Assembly (NCBI GenBank): GCA_025201345.1 | Contig: JAIXMG010000028.1 | Coordinates: forward strand, 1-64,000 | Origin: Thamnidium elegans | Taxonomy: Eukaryota; Mucoromycota; Mucoromycetes; Mucorales; Mucoraceae | DNA length: 64,000 nt | Reading direction: 5' to 3' | In this document: piece after piece, positions 23,840 to 36,715 of the stretch | How the letters are laid out: every line of letters starts with the position of its first letter | Numbering within the stretch: position 1 is the stretch's first letter | The notes under the pieces: model-generated | Database searches by the model: none | The model's input: the letters and a program-made list of their open reading frames with translations, nothing else | What the model was told of the DNA's origin: nothing | Made by a program: the position numbers and the translations under genes

Positions 23840-25439
23840 ATGTCTCATTTAGAAATACTTGGAGTTTTCACTCCTGGCCAAAGAGCCCTTGTTAAAGGTT
23901 GGTGGAAAAAAGTGACAGCTGCACATCCCTCAGCAAGGAATTTTAAAGACATGAGAGTACCCACTGTTGGTAATAGTAATAAACAGTTATATATTATTAT
24001 TATTCTTATTCTTTTGTCTATTCTTTTGAATATCTAATTTAGAAAAAGGCGTCTTTGGCATCTTGCTAGTGGAATCAATAAAGTATGCTCATTCTAGCAT
24101 CTCGTATATTGACGATGTGACTGAGACTCAATGCTTTGGTGTGATACCAACAATCATTGCCAAATGTGGATCATTTTTAAAAGAAGAAGGTTTTTTATAA
24201 TTATTATTATGGGTAAATCTAACAATATAAAACATACTTATTAACACTGAATTTATTTATTTTTATGTAGCAATGACAACAGAAGGTATTTTTCGTATAT
24301 CTGGTAGCGCACGTAGAACTCGTATGTTACAATCGATATTCGACACGCCCGAAACATATGGATCTCAATTAGATTGGAGAGGGTATACAGTTCACGATGC
24401 AGCAAATATCATGAAACGTTTTTTGAATTTTTTGCCCGAGCCAGTTATTACATTAGAATATTACCGGGTTTTTAAAGATACTACACGTATGAGGATTATA
24501 ATATATACGACAGTGGTAATATGTATTAATTTAATATTTAAATTTAGTTGCAGAATGTTCAAACCTGGACTTCAAAATTGAAGCAGTACAAGAAATTATC
24601 CAAAAACTACCAATTGCACATCAATATTTGTTATTATATTTGTTAGATATGATTAGTATGTTTGTTACTGCACGAGAATACACCAGAATGGACATTTCAT
24701 GTTTATCTGCTGTTTTTGCGCCTGTTAGTTTTATTTTTTATTTTTTATATTTTGTATCGATACCTATTAATAATATATATATACGTAGAGCATTCTTTCT
24801 CATCCCGATGACGAGAAAAATCCAGCTAAATATTTCGAATCACAAAAGGTACTCAAGTTTTTAATAGAAAATCAGGATAGATTTTCTATGCCTAGTGCTC
24901 ATAATACATGTGCAACAAAACCTTCCTTGGTGTCACAAAAGAGTAATTGTTAAAAAAAAAAGCAATTGTATTTATCTAGAAAGAAAAATAACCTTATATT
25001 TTGATATAAATGAACAGATTTTAATCGGACTAAAAGAAGAGATTCCGAGGAAAACAGACGCCCCTGTTCATCACATCGTCCATCTCTTATATATTCAATA
25101 GCAGCTGGTTCATATTCTGGATCAGGCATTGAATCTATTGTAGCAGATGCAGAAGAATCCTTACCTACAACAAGTACCTTACGAAGAAGTAAAACAGCAC
25201 CTAGTAGGCGAGATAAATATGGTTCACATGAGCCTCACCAAACTGTGCGTGTTAACCGTGCTTCCAGTCAACGTAAGTTAAAATAAATCGATTAAAATGT
25301 ACAAAGATATTATTTTTGTTAACATGTGATATGTTTACATAATCCAGGAAGCAGAAGGGAACTATCATTTTCGGCGACACCAATCACAAGGTTGCCAAGT
25401 ATACCAAAAAACCACATGATATTAAATGATGAACAATGA
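23840..25439 (+). CDS. RhoGAP-domain protein
   Basis: Seven exons (23840-23969, 24043-24189, 24271-24486, 24548-24723, 24789-24942, 25018-25272, 25348-25439) encode 389 residues. The RhoGAP domain (about residues 40-260) stimulates GTP hydrolysis by Rho-family GTPases. It starts with FGILLVESI, has the catalytic arginine finger in GIFRISGSARR, and the helices NIMKRFLNFLPEPVI and HQYLLLYLLDMI. The tail is basic and Ser-rich (RRSKTAPSRR, SFSATPITRL), probably disordered. The last two introns are assigned because they keep a Ser/Arg-rich frame open; without them translation would stop early. The domain sits near the N-terminus and no lipid-binding domain is seen. The target GTPase is unknown. 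Confidence 0.9.
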
Positions 25440-26514
25440 AAGGACCCCCGGCGTTTAACATAGTAACTAAAATAAACCTTCCCCACAGCAACGAGTGTTA
25501 CACAGGTACCAAAAAGTTGCCGCGGAAAAGGAAATAAATACGTTTTTTTTTTTCTCCCATTTTCCCCGCACTTTTTTGTTTTTCTCACACGTCGTCATTG
25601 GATGGGTCGGTGAAGGAAATTAAGCTTAAAACGGTAATATTCTTTCTTACCAGCATCATACTGCTACTTCCCAACTTTACATTTCCACTCACACACCTTG
25701 TTCTGCATTTTCCCTCGTGTTTTTTTAAAAAAAGAAAAAAAGTGTGATTTCTTTTTTTGTTTTGTTTGTAAATGTGTCTACGAAAAGAAAGAAAATATTC
25801 TATTTTACTTCTTGCATTATATTGCTTGCATTTATGTTAAACAATAACTGATAGGTTTTTTTTTTAAGATTTAATTGGTCCCACAAGTTAAATAACGGTA
25901 TAAAATATAGTTAGCAGTTTGGCAAAACCCACTCCGACCAAAAAAACCTTGTGATTGACTAAGTTTTAAAGAAGATGTTAACTATTATGAATAAGCGTAT
26001 AAGCCTGGGTACTTTTTAGGAGGGATTCACAGCAGGGTATTGGTACAATTATACGTTTTTACAACTCTCCCTTCTTTATCCATTTTTGGTATTTAAAGTT
26101 TGCGTTCCCCATAGGCCATGTATGACATTTTGTAATAAAAAGGAAATAATTATATGACATTCGAATGACAGTTTAATAATAATAAATAGCACAATTTATT
26201 ATATTTATTTTACATTTAAATTTATAACAATACTCTATTCGGATCAAATAATATTTCCTCATACGGTTTTTTTAAGTATAATTTCGATCTATAATTATTT
26301 TGAAACGAAATAAATGCGGAGTTTTGACCTTTTTTCATCCTGGGACTAACTGCTCCCCTTTTTTATTTTGACAAGTTCATTGGCTCCCAACGGCTTAGGT
26401 AATATACTTTTATGATGATTGACAACTGGGAAAGAGATTGTATGTTACACTGACAGTGTATCCCTGACCCATTTTCTTTGGCTTCTCAACTTTCTTTGGG
26501 GATAAAGAAAATTG
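25440..26514. other. Upstream region of the hexose transporter, no gene seen
   Basis: AT-rich, non-coding by all frames. It is the likely long promoter of the transporter gene at 26630. No binding site could be assigned with confidence. Confidence 0.4.
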
Positions 26515-26522
26515 TATAAAAG
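26515..26522 (+). promoter_or_regulatory. TATA box of the hexose transporter gene
   Basis: TATAAAAG lies 108 bases upstream of the start codon at 26630, with a T22 tract and further T-rich leader between. This is the clearest TATA element in the window and fits a strongly expressed, regulated sugar-uptake gene. Confidence 0.55.
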
Positions 26523-26629
26523 AGGGCATATATTTTGTACAATTTCTTTTTTTTCTTCATTACTTTATCTTTTTAATAATACTTTTTTTTTTTTTTTTTT
26601 TTTTATAAATATATATACTTTTTTTTTTA

Positions 26630-28141
26630 ATGGGAACATTTGTTTTATATGCAGTTTGTGCATTTGCTGCCATTGGTGGTTTTTGTTTCGGTTATGATAT
26701 TGGTGTCATTTCCGGTGTCTTGACCATGGAAGATTTTCAAATTACGATGGTTGGTCGAGATTACCTTAACTCTATGCAAACAGCCGTTATTACAGGTCTT
26801 TTATTAGCCGGTTGTTTTGTTGGTTCTCTTTTAGCTGGTCCTTCTGCTGAATATTTCAGTCGTAAGATTACTATCATTATTTCTTCTTTTGTTTTTGTTG
26901 TTGGTGCTGCTATTCAAACAGCTGCTAATGGTTACGATATGATGATCGCTGGTCGTTTCGTTGCTGGTCTCGGTGTTGGTGCTTTATCTATGATTGTTCC
27001 TCTTTATCAATCCGAATTAGCTCCCAAGGAAATTCGTGGTCGTCTTATCGCTCTTCAACAATTGATGATTACCATCGGTATTATGGTTGCTTTCTGGATT
27101 GGTGCTGGTACTCAACATATCACCGGCCCTTCCTCTTGGAGAATTCCTCTTGGTATACAAATGGCTCCTGGTGTTGTCTTGTTCTTCGGTACCTTTTTCT
27201 TACCCTATTCTCCTCGTTGGTTGCTTAGTAAGGGCCGTAACGCTGAAGCCCTTTCTGTCTTGGCTAAGCTTCACTCTGCTGGTGATGAAAGCAATCCTCT
27301 TGTTGTTGCTGAATACGAAGAAATTATTGCTCAAATTGAACTTGAAAGAGCCGTTGCTGTCGGTAGTTATCTTGAACTCTTCCAAGGCAAACTCTGTCGT
27401 AGAATGATTCTTGGTATCACTATTCAAATTTTCCAACAATTCACTGGTATGAACTCCATCATGTACTACGCTCCCACTATTTTCAAGCAAGCTGGTATTG
27501 CTGATACCTCTGCTACCTTGATTGCCTCCGGTGTCAATGGTGTTGTTAATGTTCTTGCTACTATTCCTGCTGTTCTTTATCTCGATCGTCTTGGTCGTCG
27601 TTTCGTTATGATGTCCGGTGCTGCCATTATGGGTACTGCTATGATTCTTTGTGGTGCTGTTATGGGTGGAACTGGTGTTGTTATCACTGATAAAGCTACT
27701 GGTGATAAGAGCGTTGATATGTCTGGAAACACTTCTGCTTCTTATTTCTGTATCGTCATGATTTATATCTTCGTTTCCGGTTTCGCTTACTCTTGGGGTC
27801 CCGTCGGTTGGGTTTACCCTGCTGAAATCTACCCTCTTAGTGTTCGTGCTAAGGGTACTTCCATCACTACTGCTGCTAACTGGCTTATGAACTTTGTTAT
27901 CTCTCTTATCTGTCCTGTTATGTTGGTTAAGATTACTTGGGGTACTTATATCTTCTTCGGTTGTTGTTGTGCTCTTATGGCTACTGTCGTTTTCTTCTTC
28001 TTCCCTGAAACCAAGGGCAAGTCTTTGGAAGAAATGGAATCTGTCTTTAGTGGATCTATCTTGTGCCACAGACAAAAGTATAACAACCCTACTCCTGAAT
28101 TCGATTCTGTCCATGATGACGAAAAGAAGGAAATCGCTTAA
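26630..28141 (+). CDS. MFS hexose transporter
   Basis: A single exon of 503 codons with strong codon bias. Twelve hydrophobic segments fit the MFS sugar porter family. Landmarks are CFGYDIGVISG in helix 1, GRFVAGLGVG, PLYQSELAPKEIRGRL (PESPRW-type loop equivalent is PYSPRWLLSKGR), QQFTGMNSIMYYAP in helix 7, GRR of the second inner loop, and PVGWVYPAEIYPLSVRAKG. It takes up hexoses across the plasma membrane by proton symport or facilitation. The C-terminal tail is short and acidic. A TATA box and T tract precede the ATG. Quinate and other polyol porters share these motifs, so the substrate is inferred. Confidence 0.95.
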   Translation: MGTFVLYAVCAFAAIGGFCFGYDIGVISGVLTMEDFQITMVGRDYLNSMQTAVITGLLLAGCFVGSLLAGPSAEYFSRKITIIISSFVFVVGAAIQTAANGYDMMIAGRFVAGLGVGALSMIVPLYQSELAPKEIRGRLIALQQLMITIGIMVAFWIGAGTQHITGPSSWRIPLGIQMAPGVVLFFGTFFLPYSPRWLLSKGRNAEALSVLAKLHSAGDESNPLVVAEYEEIIAQIELERAVAVGSYLELFQGKLCRRMILGITIQIFQQFTGMNSIMYYAPTIFKQAGIADTSATLIASGVNGVVNVLATIPAVLYLDRLGRRFVMMSGAAIMGTAMILCGAVMGGTGVVITDKATGDKSVDMSGNTSASYFCIVMIYIFVSGFAYSWGPVGWVYPAEIYPLSVRAKGTSITTAANWLMNFVISLICPVMLVKITWGTYIFFGCCCALMATVVFFFFPETKGKSLEEMESVFSGSILCHRQKYNNPTPEFDSVHDDEKKEIA

Positions 28142-29313
28142 GTTATCTCTTTTTCTTGAGTAAACAAGCCTCTTGTATAATTATTTTTTTTTTCATTTTT
28201 TTAAAAAAAAAAACTCTTTACTTTTTATCCTAATATAATTTTTTTTTTTCATTATTACCACCCCCCTTCCCCTATTTTTTTTTATATTCTACTTTTTAGC
28301 CTGGTTGCTTATTCAAACATAATCCTTTTCATTTCTTCTTTTTTAAAAATAAAGCATTCAAAATGAATAAAAGTATTAATTTTCTCTTCATATTTACTCT
28401 TATGTTTGTATAATCATACTTTGTTTAATCATGTCAATACTTTTGTAGAACATCGAGGAGGTACAGAAAGTATTGTCACACGCTTTTCTATTCCCATTTT
28501 TGCAGTAAAGTGAAGCTTGATGTATGTTTTTAGACTAGGCTTAAGGCTCTAAATATTTTTACTAAAAAAAAAGGATAATTTTATTTTGATAATTACAAAT
28601 TTTATATAGTCTACGTTCGTTTAATTTGTGTTATGTAAAAGATGTGCGCTTTTTTTTTTTAGATCAGTGAAAGCATTTCTATAAAATGATACATTTTAAT
28701 ATTTATTTCACAATTATGGCGTGTTGTAATACTAACACAAAAACGTAAATACCATCATTTTGATTGTTTAGAAAAAAAAAAAAAAAAAAAAAAAAAACGG
28801 TGTAATACTACACAAATATCATAAGCAACTTATTCAATAAAGACCCTGTAAAACGGTAAAAACGGGTAATTTTTTTGTAGAAGTCCGTACGCAAAAATGT
28901 TTAGGAGAGTACAAATAATAAATGATATTCCCGTTTATCGGGCTACTGTAAAAATCGGTATTTTTTATTTTTATACCGTCGATAAAGAATATTCAAACTG
29001 TTGTAAAAGAAAAAATTGTAAAAAAAAAAAAAAAAATCTGTCTTTTTAAAGAAAAACTATAAAAGGTTGCTATGCGTTTTGAAGTAGATCATTATCAACG
29101 TTAAGAGTTCCTGACTTTAAATCAAGAAAAAAAAAATATGCTTTTTTTTTTATCTGTTCAGGAACTGCACTAGCATCGCTTTTTCAACTTGGAGAGTCTC
29201 ATTTTACGAGTATTTTTAAGCTAATCTATAGGATTCATTATTTCTGATCTATAGAGTGTTAAAAAGTTGCGTTTAATTGAAAATAGATAAATAGAGTAAA
29301 AATGCATTTACTC

Positions 29314-29345
<32 letters not shown>

Positions 29346-31132
29346 AGAGATACATATATAAAACTGTAAGCTGAGTAAAGCTATTTTTTTCTGAGCTAAA
29401 GTTACCAGCAAATCAAACACTTTACTCTCTGAGATTAAATATATGTTCCCTGATTGATCATTTTACTGCAGTCTTTTAAACTTTCAAATCTGAAGACAAG
29501 AGAAACTGATAGAAGGATTACAGAAGAAACAAAGAGAAACAAGAATGAAAAAAAAGCTTTTTTTGTTTTTTGTTTTGTTTTGTTTCATCTTTGCTTCCAG
29601 AGAACAATCTTTTTCCTTTTTTAAAATTTGACATATTTGTGATTCTTTTGTAGTTTTAGTGATACAAATATTTTGTAAAAGATATAATGACTTAAATCAA
29701 TCTTGCCCTTTTTCGTATTAAAACCCGGGTTATGGCCCTTTTGTTTATCCTCTAGTAGTATTATACTTGCATATCATACGACCACAGCCACTTATTACAG
29801 CGTAGTTATGCTTCTAACCTTTTAAGACCATATGTCAAATGTAAAGAAAATAGATCATCTTACCAAGCCCAAGACTATATTTGACATTGTCCAGTTAAAG
29901 CCAAGCTATCGTAGGTTTAATCCGAAACTCGACTATATGATTATGTTCTTTAAAGAAAAAGAAAACCTCCTCATTTATATTCAGTCTAGTTGTTCACAAA
30001 ATTAGAATTTAAAACAAGTGTTGAAATGACGGTTGTTTCTTTATAAAACTTGTTTAGCGTGATTACCATGGTTACTGCACTAGTTCATTGAATAGGTAGC
30101 ATGTTTATTTTAGTGTGTGTGATAATTTGCATTATTTACTCTTAACTCAAAAAATGGCTTATTATTTCAGTTTTGATATTCGTTTTGAAGATAAGAGTCT
30201 AGTCTTATTTGAAATATTTTTAGTTTGATAAGAACGCAGGGTAATATATTTACTATGTAATAATGGTATGTAGATGACAATAAGTAGGATGTTTGACCCA
30301 AAAAGTAGACTTCAAGTTCAGTCAGCAAAGTTATTTCAGGTCAAGGAGACAAAAAAAAAGGGGTGAAGACTTACTTAATAATAATAATAATAATAATTAG
30401 TCTAGATCATGTATTCCGTACATGTATAATCCTAATATGAAAAGTGCATATCAACTTCACTTGTGTTATTTCTAATGCCGATCATATTTCCAATAAAGGA
30501 AAGTTAATGATATCATAACATGACTACGTGCACTAAATACAGAACTACTAAAAAAAAATTTGTATCATTCCCTAGATCACAAAAAAACTTGTTTTTTTAA
30601 ACTGAAAGAGAAAAAAAAAACGCGTACAATACAACATTTTTTTAGAATATACCAGAATAATTTGTTTTGACATTTTTTTCAAAGGGAGACAAAATATTTT
30701 CTAGAAGAAAAAAGAATTGGGGAATAGAAGACATATATTTTTTCTTTTAGAAAGATATTTTGTTAGATTACGAATAAAATGCCATTACGTTATTTATATT
30801 TGCTAGTTTTCCGTTTTAAGAAATATCCGGTAACTGCAAACTAACCAATTGAATAATCGAGATTTACGTTCTAAAAAAAGTGCCCTCAGTTTTTAGTGAT
30901 CCGAGAAAACTTATATTGTGTAACAGGTCCTTATTTATACATTGTATATGTACCAATTAAATTAGATGTAGATTATATAAAAAATTTATTTATTTATTTT
31001 TATAAAGGGGGAAAGTATATGTAGGATATATTTATGTTATATAAAGTCGTCGTTGTTGTTGTTGTTGCATAGAATATAATTATTTTTTTCTTTTTGTACA
31101 GTTGATATTTACAGGTTAAATGCTAGTATATT
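28142..31132. other. Gene-poor region with A/T homopolymers
   Basis: Almost 3 kb without a supported gene. It holds many A/T runs, including A25 around 28773-28797 and a T18-A14 palindrome-like block near 29312-29344, and an (ATA)n run at 30380-30397. I saw no rRNA, tRNA or transposase signature. Confidence 0.4.
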
Positions 31133-31324
31133 TTAACAGATCAAGGTAGCAGTATTAATATTGTTTGCAGTATTGACTCGAGGGTTAGGTAATTTCTTTA
31201 AACCATTTGTTAATTGTGCCTTGGTATAAATACATAATTGACGAGCGTATTCATATCTAGCCATAGCCATAATATCGTCTCTGGTTAATTTCTTGATATT
31301 TGAAGAGCTAGTTTGATTTGACAT
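31133..31324 (-). CDS. Small hypothetical protein, 63 residues
   Basis: A single-exon frame starting MSNQTSSSNIKKLTRDDIMA and ending TATLIC. The middle (residues 15-45) forms an amphipathic helix rich in Ala, Tyr and Arg. A TATATAAAT-type element lies about 85 bases upstream on the minus strand, and a T18 tract just precedes the ATG as in other genes here. No domain recognised. It sits in a gene desert, which makes an isolated short gene plausible. Confidence 0.45.
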   Translation of the reverse strand: MSNQTSSSNIKKLTRDDIMAMARYEYARQLCIYTKAQLTNGLKKLPNPRVNTANNINTATLIC

Positions 31325-33523
31325 TTTTTTTTTTTTTTTTTGTAGAAAATAGCAGTAAAAAAAAGTACAGAATTTTTTATAATTTTTTTTTCAAGTTATT
31401 TTGGGGCTGTATTTATATACTCCTTTAAAAAAATAAGTGATACAAAAATAGGTAAAAAAATCAAAATAGGTAATACCATGACATCATAGACAGGATGATC
31501 TTCTCATTGGTGAATCCCTAAAAAAACGTACCATGAATTCGCTTGTTCCACCTCAAATGCGGATATCTCCCATTAAATACGGTCACCTTTTTTTTTCTTT
31601 TTTTTTTAAGCGGTTTTCGAAACTATTGCATTTATTCACAAGAAAGATATTACAAGTACAATAAGTTTTCAGATACTATAGTGATGACTGCATCATTACT
31701 ACGCTACGCTTTGACATCATTCTTAAACTAGTTCAACTCTTAAGAGTATTACTAAACAAATTTCGATTTTTCGGCAGTTCATCTTAAATAAATACTTAAT
31801 CTCAGGCTGCCAAGTTTTGGTTTGTGCATTTTTAGCCTTTTTGAGTGTTTCACCGAGAATTGAAAAAAAAGGCATTGGTCTAAGCTCATCAAATCTTTTT
31901 TGTTAGTTTTATTCCAAAAAGTATCTCCTTTCCCCTTAAACGAAATCAAGGTTTTATTCAAATCGTAATAACAGAAAAGAAAAAAAAGGTATTTTACGTT
32001 AGTAAGAAAAAAAAACTTTTTCTTTTCTCGGGATGAGCTATTCGCAGGGTTTCCTTATGTACTACGTTTTATTACCAGGGAATGACAAACCCACAACTGC
32101 AAAAAAAAAAAAAAAGCCTTGGATAAAGACTTGTCTTGGCATTACAAGAACGTATGATGGAGGGAGAGGGTTAAGCCATACATGATGTACATCTGTCAAA
32201 TATCCCATTTTTAGCTAGTTTACAGCTTTATAATGGGGGAAGGGGTTTAAAAAGAAAGGGTTGCAAAATAAGCTTTATAAATTCCCCTTTTTTATATATG
32301 CGTGATTCAATAAATCGTTACTTTGTTACTTTAAGCAAAGGAGAACGTTCTACTTAAGATCTCAAGTCTTTGATACCATATTAGGAAATATCTGTTTTTT
32401 ACGGTCGTTCCCCAACTTAAGTTTCAGATGCTTAGCATACCTTCTTTGGTGATTCAAAACACAAAGCCGTTTCTATGTGGAGGATTGATCCTCAAGTAAC
32501 GAATAAGCTTTTTTAGCAACTTGCTACCTGAAGTCAGTATGCTTCCTTGCGACTGCTGTTATCGTACAAACAAATGTTTAAGTGGTTAATCAAGTCGTTT
32601 AGAGATAATATGCATGTGATGATGCATACATAAAAGAAGTAGATGATGTTTTTGTGCAGGTAAACCATCAGTATCAGAAGAGAGGCCATTATGTATGTAC
32701 TAATATAAAAGACCATCAGTTAAATAAGAAGAAGGAATCACCACCGAGTTGCTCTAATGCATATTTCCAAGATATTGGTGTAAAACGTAAGGGTAACTAG
32801 AGACGAACTACTAAAATGCATGTAAGACACGGTCAAAAATATTGTTCAATCCCATATGCCCACAGTTATTAGAAAACCTACGGGTTTATAATACGGATGA
32901 TAGCATAGTGACCTCAAAACTACCACTCTCGCGAACATCTATTAATCCATCAAAAGTTATTGCTGTTTTACTAACAAATTGATGCGTGTTCATTGGCATA
33001 TGAGATACAGGCATTAATTGCTACGAGCAACAAGTCAGCACTACATCCTTTAAAGCGGCACAAGTAATCAATAATATGTCCCCAGTCATAGCACCTGAAG
33101 CATATCCTCCATTAAGCAGCGCTAGCCAATAAAAGTGCTATCTTTCTTTTACAAAAAATATGCTTTAGATGGAATATCGTATGCAATTTGAGTTATTCCT
33201 AGCTTCAAATGTTTTCGGTATCTTGTAACTTTTTGATGTTTGGTTCAGGATTTTAACAAGAGATTAAAATTGCTTATTCTATTGATATGAATAGAGTGCG
33301 TTATTTTCCAAGATAAAAATAAACCCTCCCTTTGAGATTCTCGTACTTGTACATAATGTCAAAAAAAAGCACACTAAATTGTTTAATTTTTTAGTTACGT
33401 GGTAAGAAAAAGCTGAACACACCACACAAAATAAAATAAATAAAAAACTATGACCTGGGGGGTATTCTTTTTTCTTTTTATACTTTAATTTTTAATTTTT
33501 TTTACTGTATATAAAAATAACAG
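31325..33523. other. Intergenic with one weak coding trace
   Basis: No supported gene. On the minus strand 33134-32886 reads about 83 codons with a single stop near 33021 (segments such as NGGYASGAMTGDILL and FDGLIDVRESGSFEV), which looks like a decayed coding region. The rest is AT-rich with nothing recognisable. Confidence 0.35.
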
Positions 33524-33842
33524 ATGGCTACACCACAAATACCGTTTATTAGTGCACCTTTTAAAAAGACAGATGATGTAGATTGGATTCATCCTCTCAA
33601 GAAATATATCGCTCGCTTTTATCAAGACGATCCAGAAAAGTATAAAGAAGAAACTCAGTCGTTTAATAGGTTACGCCAAGATATTCGTGGTGCAGGAAAG
33701 GATATCACTGGAAGAGACTTACTTTATCGTTACTTTGGTCAATTAGAGTTACTTGATTTACGTTTTCCTGTAGACGAGAAGCATGTCAAGGTTTTATTTA
33801 ACTGGTAATGTATTCTCTTATATTTTTATAATGTTTTTTTTT

Positions 33843-33874
<32 letters not shown>

Positions 33875-36715
33875 AATCTAGTCTTCTTTTTTTTTTTCAT
33901 TAGGTATGATGCATTCAATAACCGTGCCATTTCTCAATACTCACTTGCTTTTGAAAAAGCAAGTGTCATCTTTAATGAAGCAGCTACACTTTCATCGATT
34001 GCTAGTTCTCAAAACCGAGCCGAGACTGAGGGTCGCAAAAAGGCTTTTCATTATTTCCAAGCTTCTGCTGGTATGTTTCAATACATTAATGATAACTTTT
34101 TACACGCACCATCTGAAGACCTGAGTCGTGAAACAGTAAATGTTTTATCCGAGTTGATGCTGGTACAAGCTCAAGAGTGTTTCTTGGAAAGTAGTATTCG
34201 TGAAAAGACAAAGGATGGGTTGGTTGCCAAGCTGGCTAGTCATGCTGCTTGGGTTTATGGTAACTTGATTGATTCTTTAGGCGATGCTGTCACTCGAGGT
34301 GTAGGTGTAGATAAGTCATGGATTTTAGTGTGTCAGATTAAGCAAAAGTTTTATGCTGCTGTTGCTCAAGAGCGTAAGGCAGCTGCGTGTGAACTGGAGG
34401 CCAAGTATGGTGAGTGTGTTGGTCGGTATGGCGCTGCTGAGTCAGCTGCAAAGGAAGCAGTCAAGCTAGCTAGTGGTTTAACCAGCGCTTTGTTGTCTTC
34501 CAACCATGCTAATGGTACAGTACCTACTGAAAGTGGTCACTCTATTCAAGAACTCTGTAAGAACTTGGCTGCTACCTGTAGTGAAAAATTCACAGCGGCT
34601 ACGCGTGATAACGATATGATTTATCATGAAACCGTACCTCAAGAATCTATCTTGACTCCTATCGATCGATTAAAGGCAGTGAAATCGATTCCTATTGTTG
34701 AACTTTATGGTCCAGATGAGATGAAGAAAGTGATTGGAGTTGATTTGTTTTCAAAATTGATTCCTATTAGTGTTCATGAAAGCGCATCTCTTTACTCGGA
34801 AGAAAAGGCTAAATTACTTCGATTAGAAAATGAAAGGTGTGATATTGCCAAGGCAGAATTAAATGCTTCGTTGGATTATATGAAATTACCTTCTTCACTT
34901 TCCAAGTTTAAAGATCAAAAGCAAGCTTCTGTTTCGTTGGATAATTATGCTTCTCCTCCTTCTGATGTCAAGTCTTGGGCTGATCAAGTAGCTGCTGAAG
35001 AACGTCGTAGTACTTCTATTGGTGATTTATTGAATTCATTGACTTCGTTAAGAGCAAGAGCGAGACAAGGGTTAGATGAAGCTTCGTTGAATTTGGATAA
35101 GGAAATGAGAGATTGTGAACAAGGTAGAGTGAAATATGGTGACCAATGGACTCAACCACCTTCAGGTCCATTAACAAATGAGTTCCGACATGACATCAAT
35201 AATCATCGTCATACTTTGGATGGGGCATCTCAATCTGATAACCAATTATTGAATCGTTATGAATCTGTACGACGCAATATTGATATATTGAAGAACGGTG
35301 GTCAAAGTCGTGAATTAGAAAAGGCATATGCTGAATGTATTTCTGTACTTGCTGATTCTAAAACTCAAGCAGGTATTAACAGCTTGTTAGATATCGATAC
35401 AGAAAAGAAGGATGATAACTTGCAAGATAAAGTACAACGTGTTGAATCCATTCTTGAAAAATTACGCAAGATTGAAAGTGATCGTGATGATACGTTCCGT
35501 GATTTAAAAGACAAGACCATGTTGGATGATATATCTCAACTATTAATTTTGAACAAGAAGGCTAATGTTGAACAACAAATTTTTGCTTCTGAACTTGAAA
35601 AGTTTCGTCCTCATCAACAACGTATTTCTGCTACTATCCAACATCAACAACAAGCCATTCAGGATTTAACTGCTGCTTTCAAAGCTTTAATGGAAGGTGA
35701 CGAAGCTCAAAACTTGCAATCTCAACATGATAAAGCAGATCGTTTGGTTCGTAACTTGACTTCTGATTTTAATGAAGCCAAGACTATTTACTTTGAAATA
35801 AGAGAGGGATTAAACAGAGGTATTCAATTTTATTCAGGTATTCAAGACACTGTGGATGCTTTAAACCGTAACATCAGTCGATTTGTTACTGAAAGATCCA
35901 ATGAACGTAGTCGTTTAATGGATGAAATTGAAAGTCAAAAAAGTACAAGAGAGCAAGAATTACTTCGTGAAACTTTAAACAAGTATACAAGTGCTCCTCC
36001 TCTTCCTTCCACACAATCTTCTTCTTCTGTATCTCAATTGTCAAATTTGACAAGACAATTATCAATGACTGAACCTTCTGCTCCTTACAATAGTGGTTAT
36101 ACACCTGCTCCTCCACCAAAGCCTCAAGCATTCCAACAACAGCAACCTCCATCACCTTATGGTATTTATGGTGCTTCTACTACTGCTGTAACTTCCAACT
36201 ATGGTACATCAACTGTTCCCACACCTACTTATCAACAGCCTTATACTCCTCAACCTTTTGCTCCTACTAGTACTAGTACTGCTCCTCCTCCTCCTCCTCC
36301 TCAACACCCTTCGTCACCTTATAACACTACTCAACAACAGTTCCAACCTACTCAACCTATTCAACAGCAATATACTCGTCCTGCTTATAACAACCAACCT
36401 AATTACCAACCTCAATACCAACAACCCCCTCAGGGGTATTATGGCCATATGGCTCAACCACCACCACAACAACAACAACAAAATCAACCTCAGTATCGTC
36501 CTCAACCACCCATGGCACCAATGCAAGGTGGTATGATCCCCCCTCAAGGGTATCAACAACCTCCTTACCAACAACAACAGTGGCAAGCTCAACAACCTCA
36601 GCAACAACATCAACAACAGCAGCCACCACCACCACAACAACAACAACAATGGCAACAACCTTATCAGCCACAAAGACCTCCTCCATCTAATGGTGGTGGA
36701 AACTTACTGGATTAA
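33524..36715 (+). CDS. BRO1: BRO1-domain ESCRT-associated protein (Bro1/ALIX)
   Basis: Two exons (33524-33804, 33904-36715) encode 1030 residues. The N-terminal BRO1 domain (about 1-380) binds the ESCRT-III subunit Snf7. It starts PFISAPFKKTDDVDW and includes QYSLAFEKASVIFNEAA. A coiled V-shaped domain follows (about 380-720), which in Bro1 and ALIX binds YPxL motifs and ubiquitin. The last 180 residues are Pro/Gln/Tyr-rich and end NGGGNLLD. In yeast Bro1 this type of tail recruits the deubiquitinase Doa4 to endosomes. Bro1 is preferred over Rim20 because of the long Pro-rich tail, but one fungal gene may serve both roles. The role is multivesicular body sorting. Confidence 0.9.

Noticed and set aside
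27200..28114. 304-codon frame antisense to the hexose transporter
   Set aside because: Ser/Thr/Asn-rich composition is what antisense of a biased membrane protein gene gives; no start context or domain.
36314..36686. Val/Leu-rich frames antisense to the BRO1 tail
   Set aside because: Caused by the CAA/CCT repeats that encode the Pro/Gln tail.
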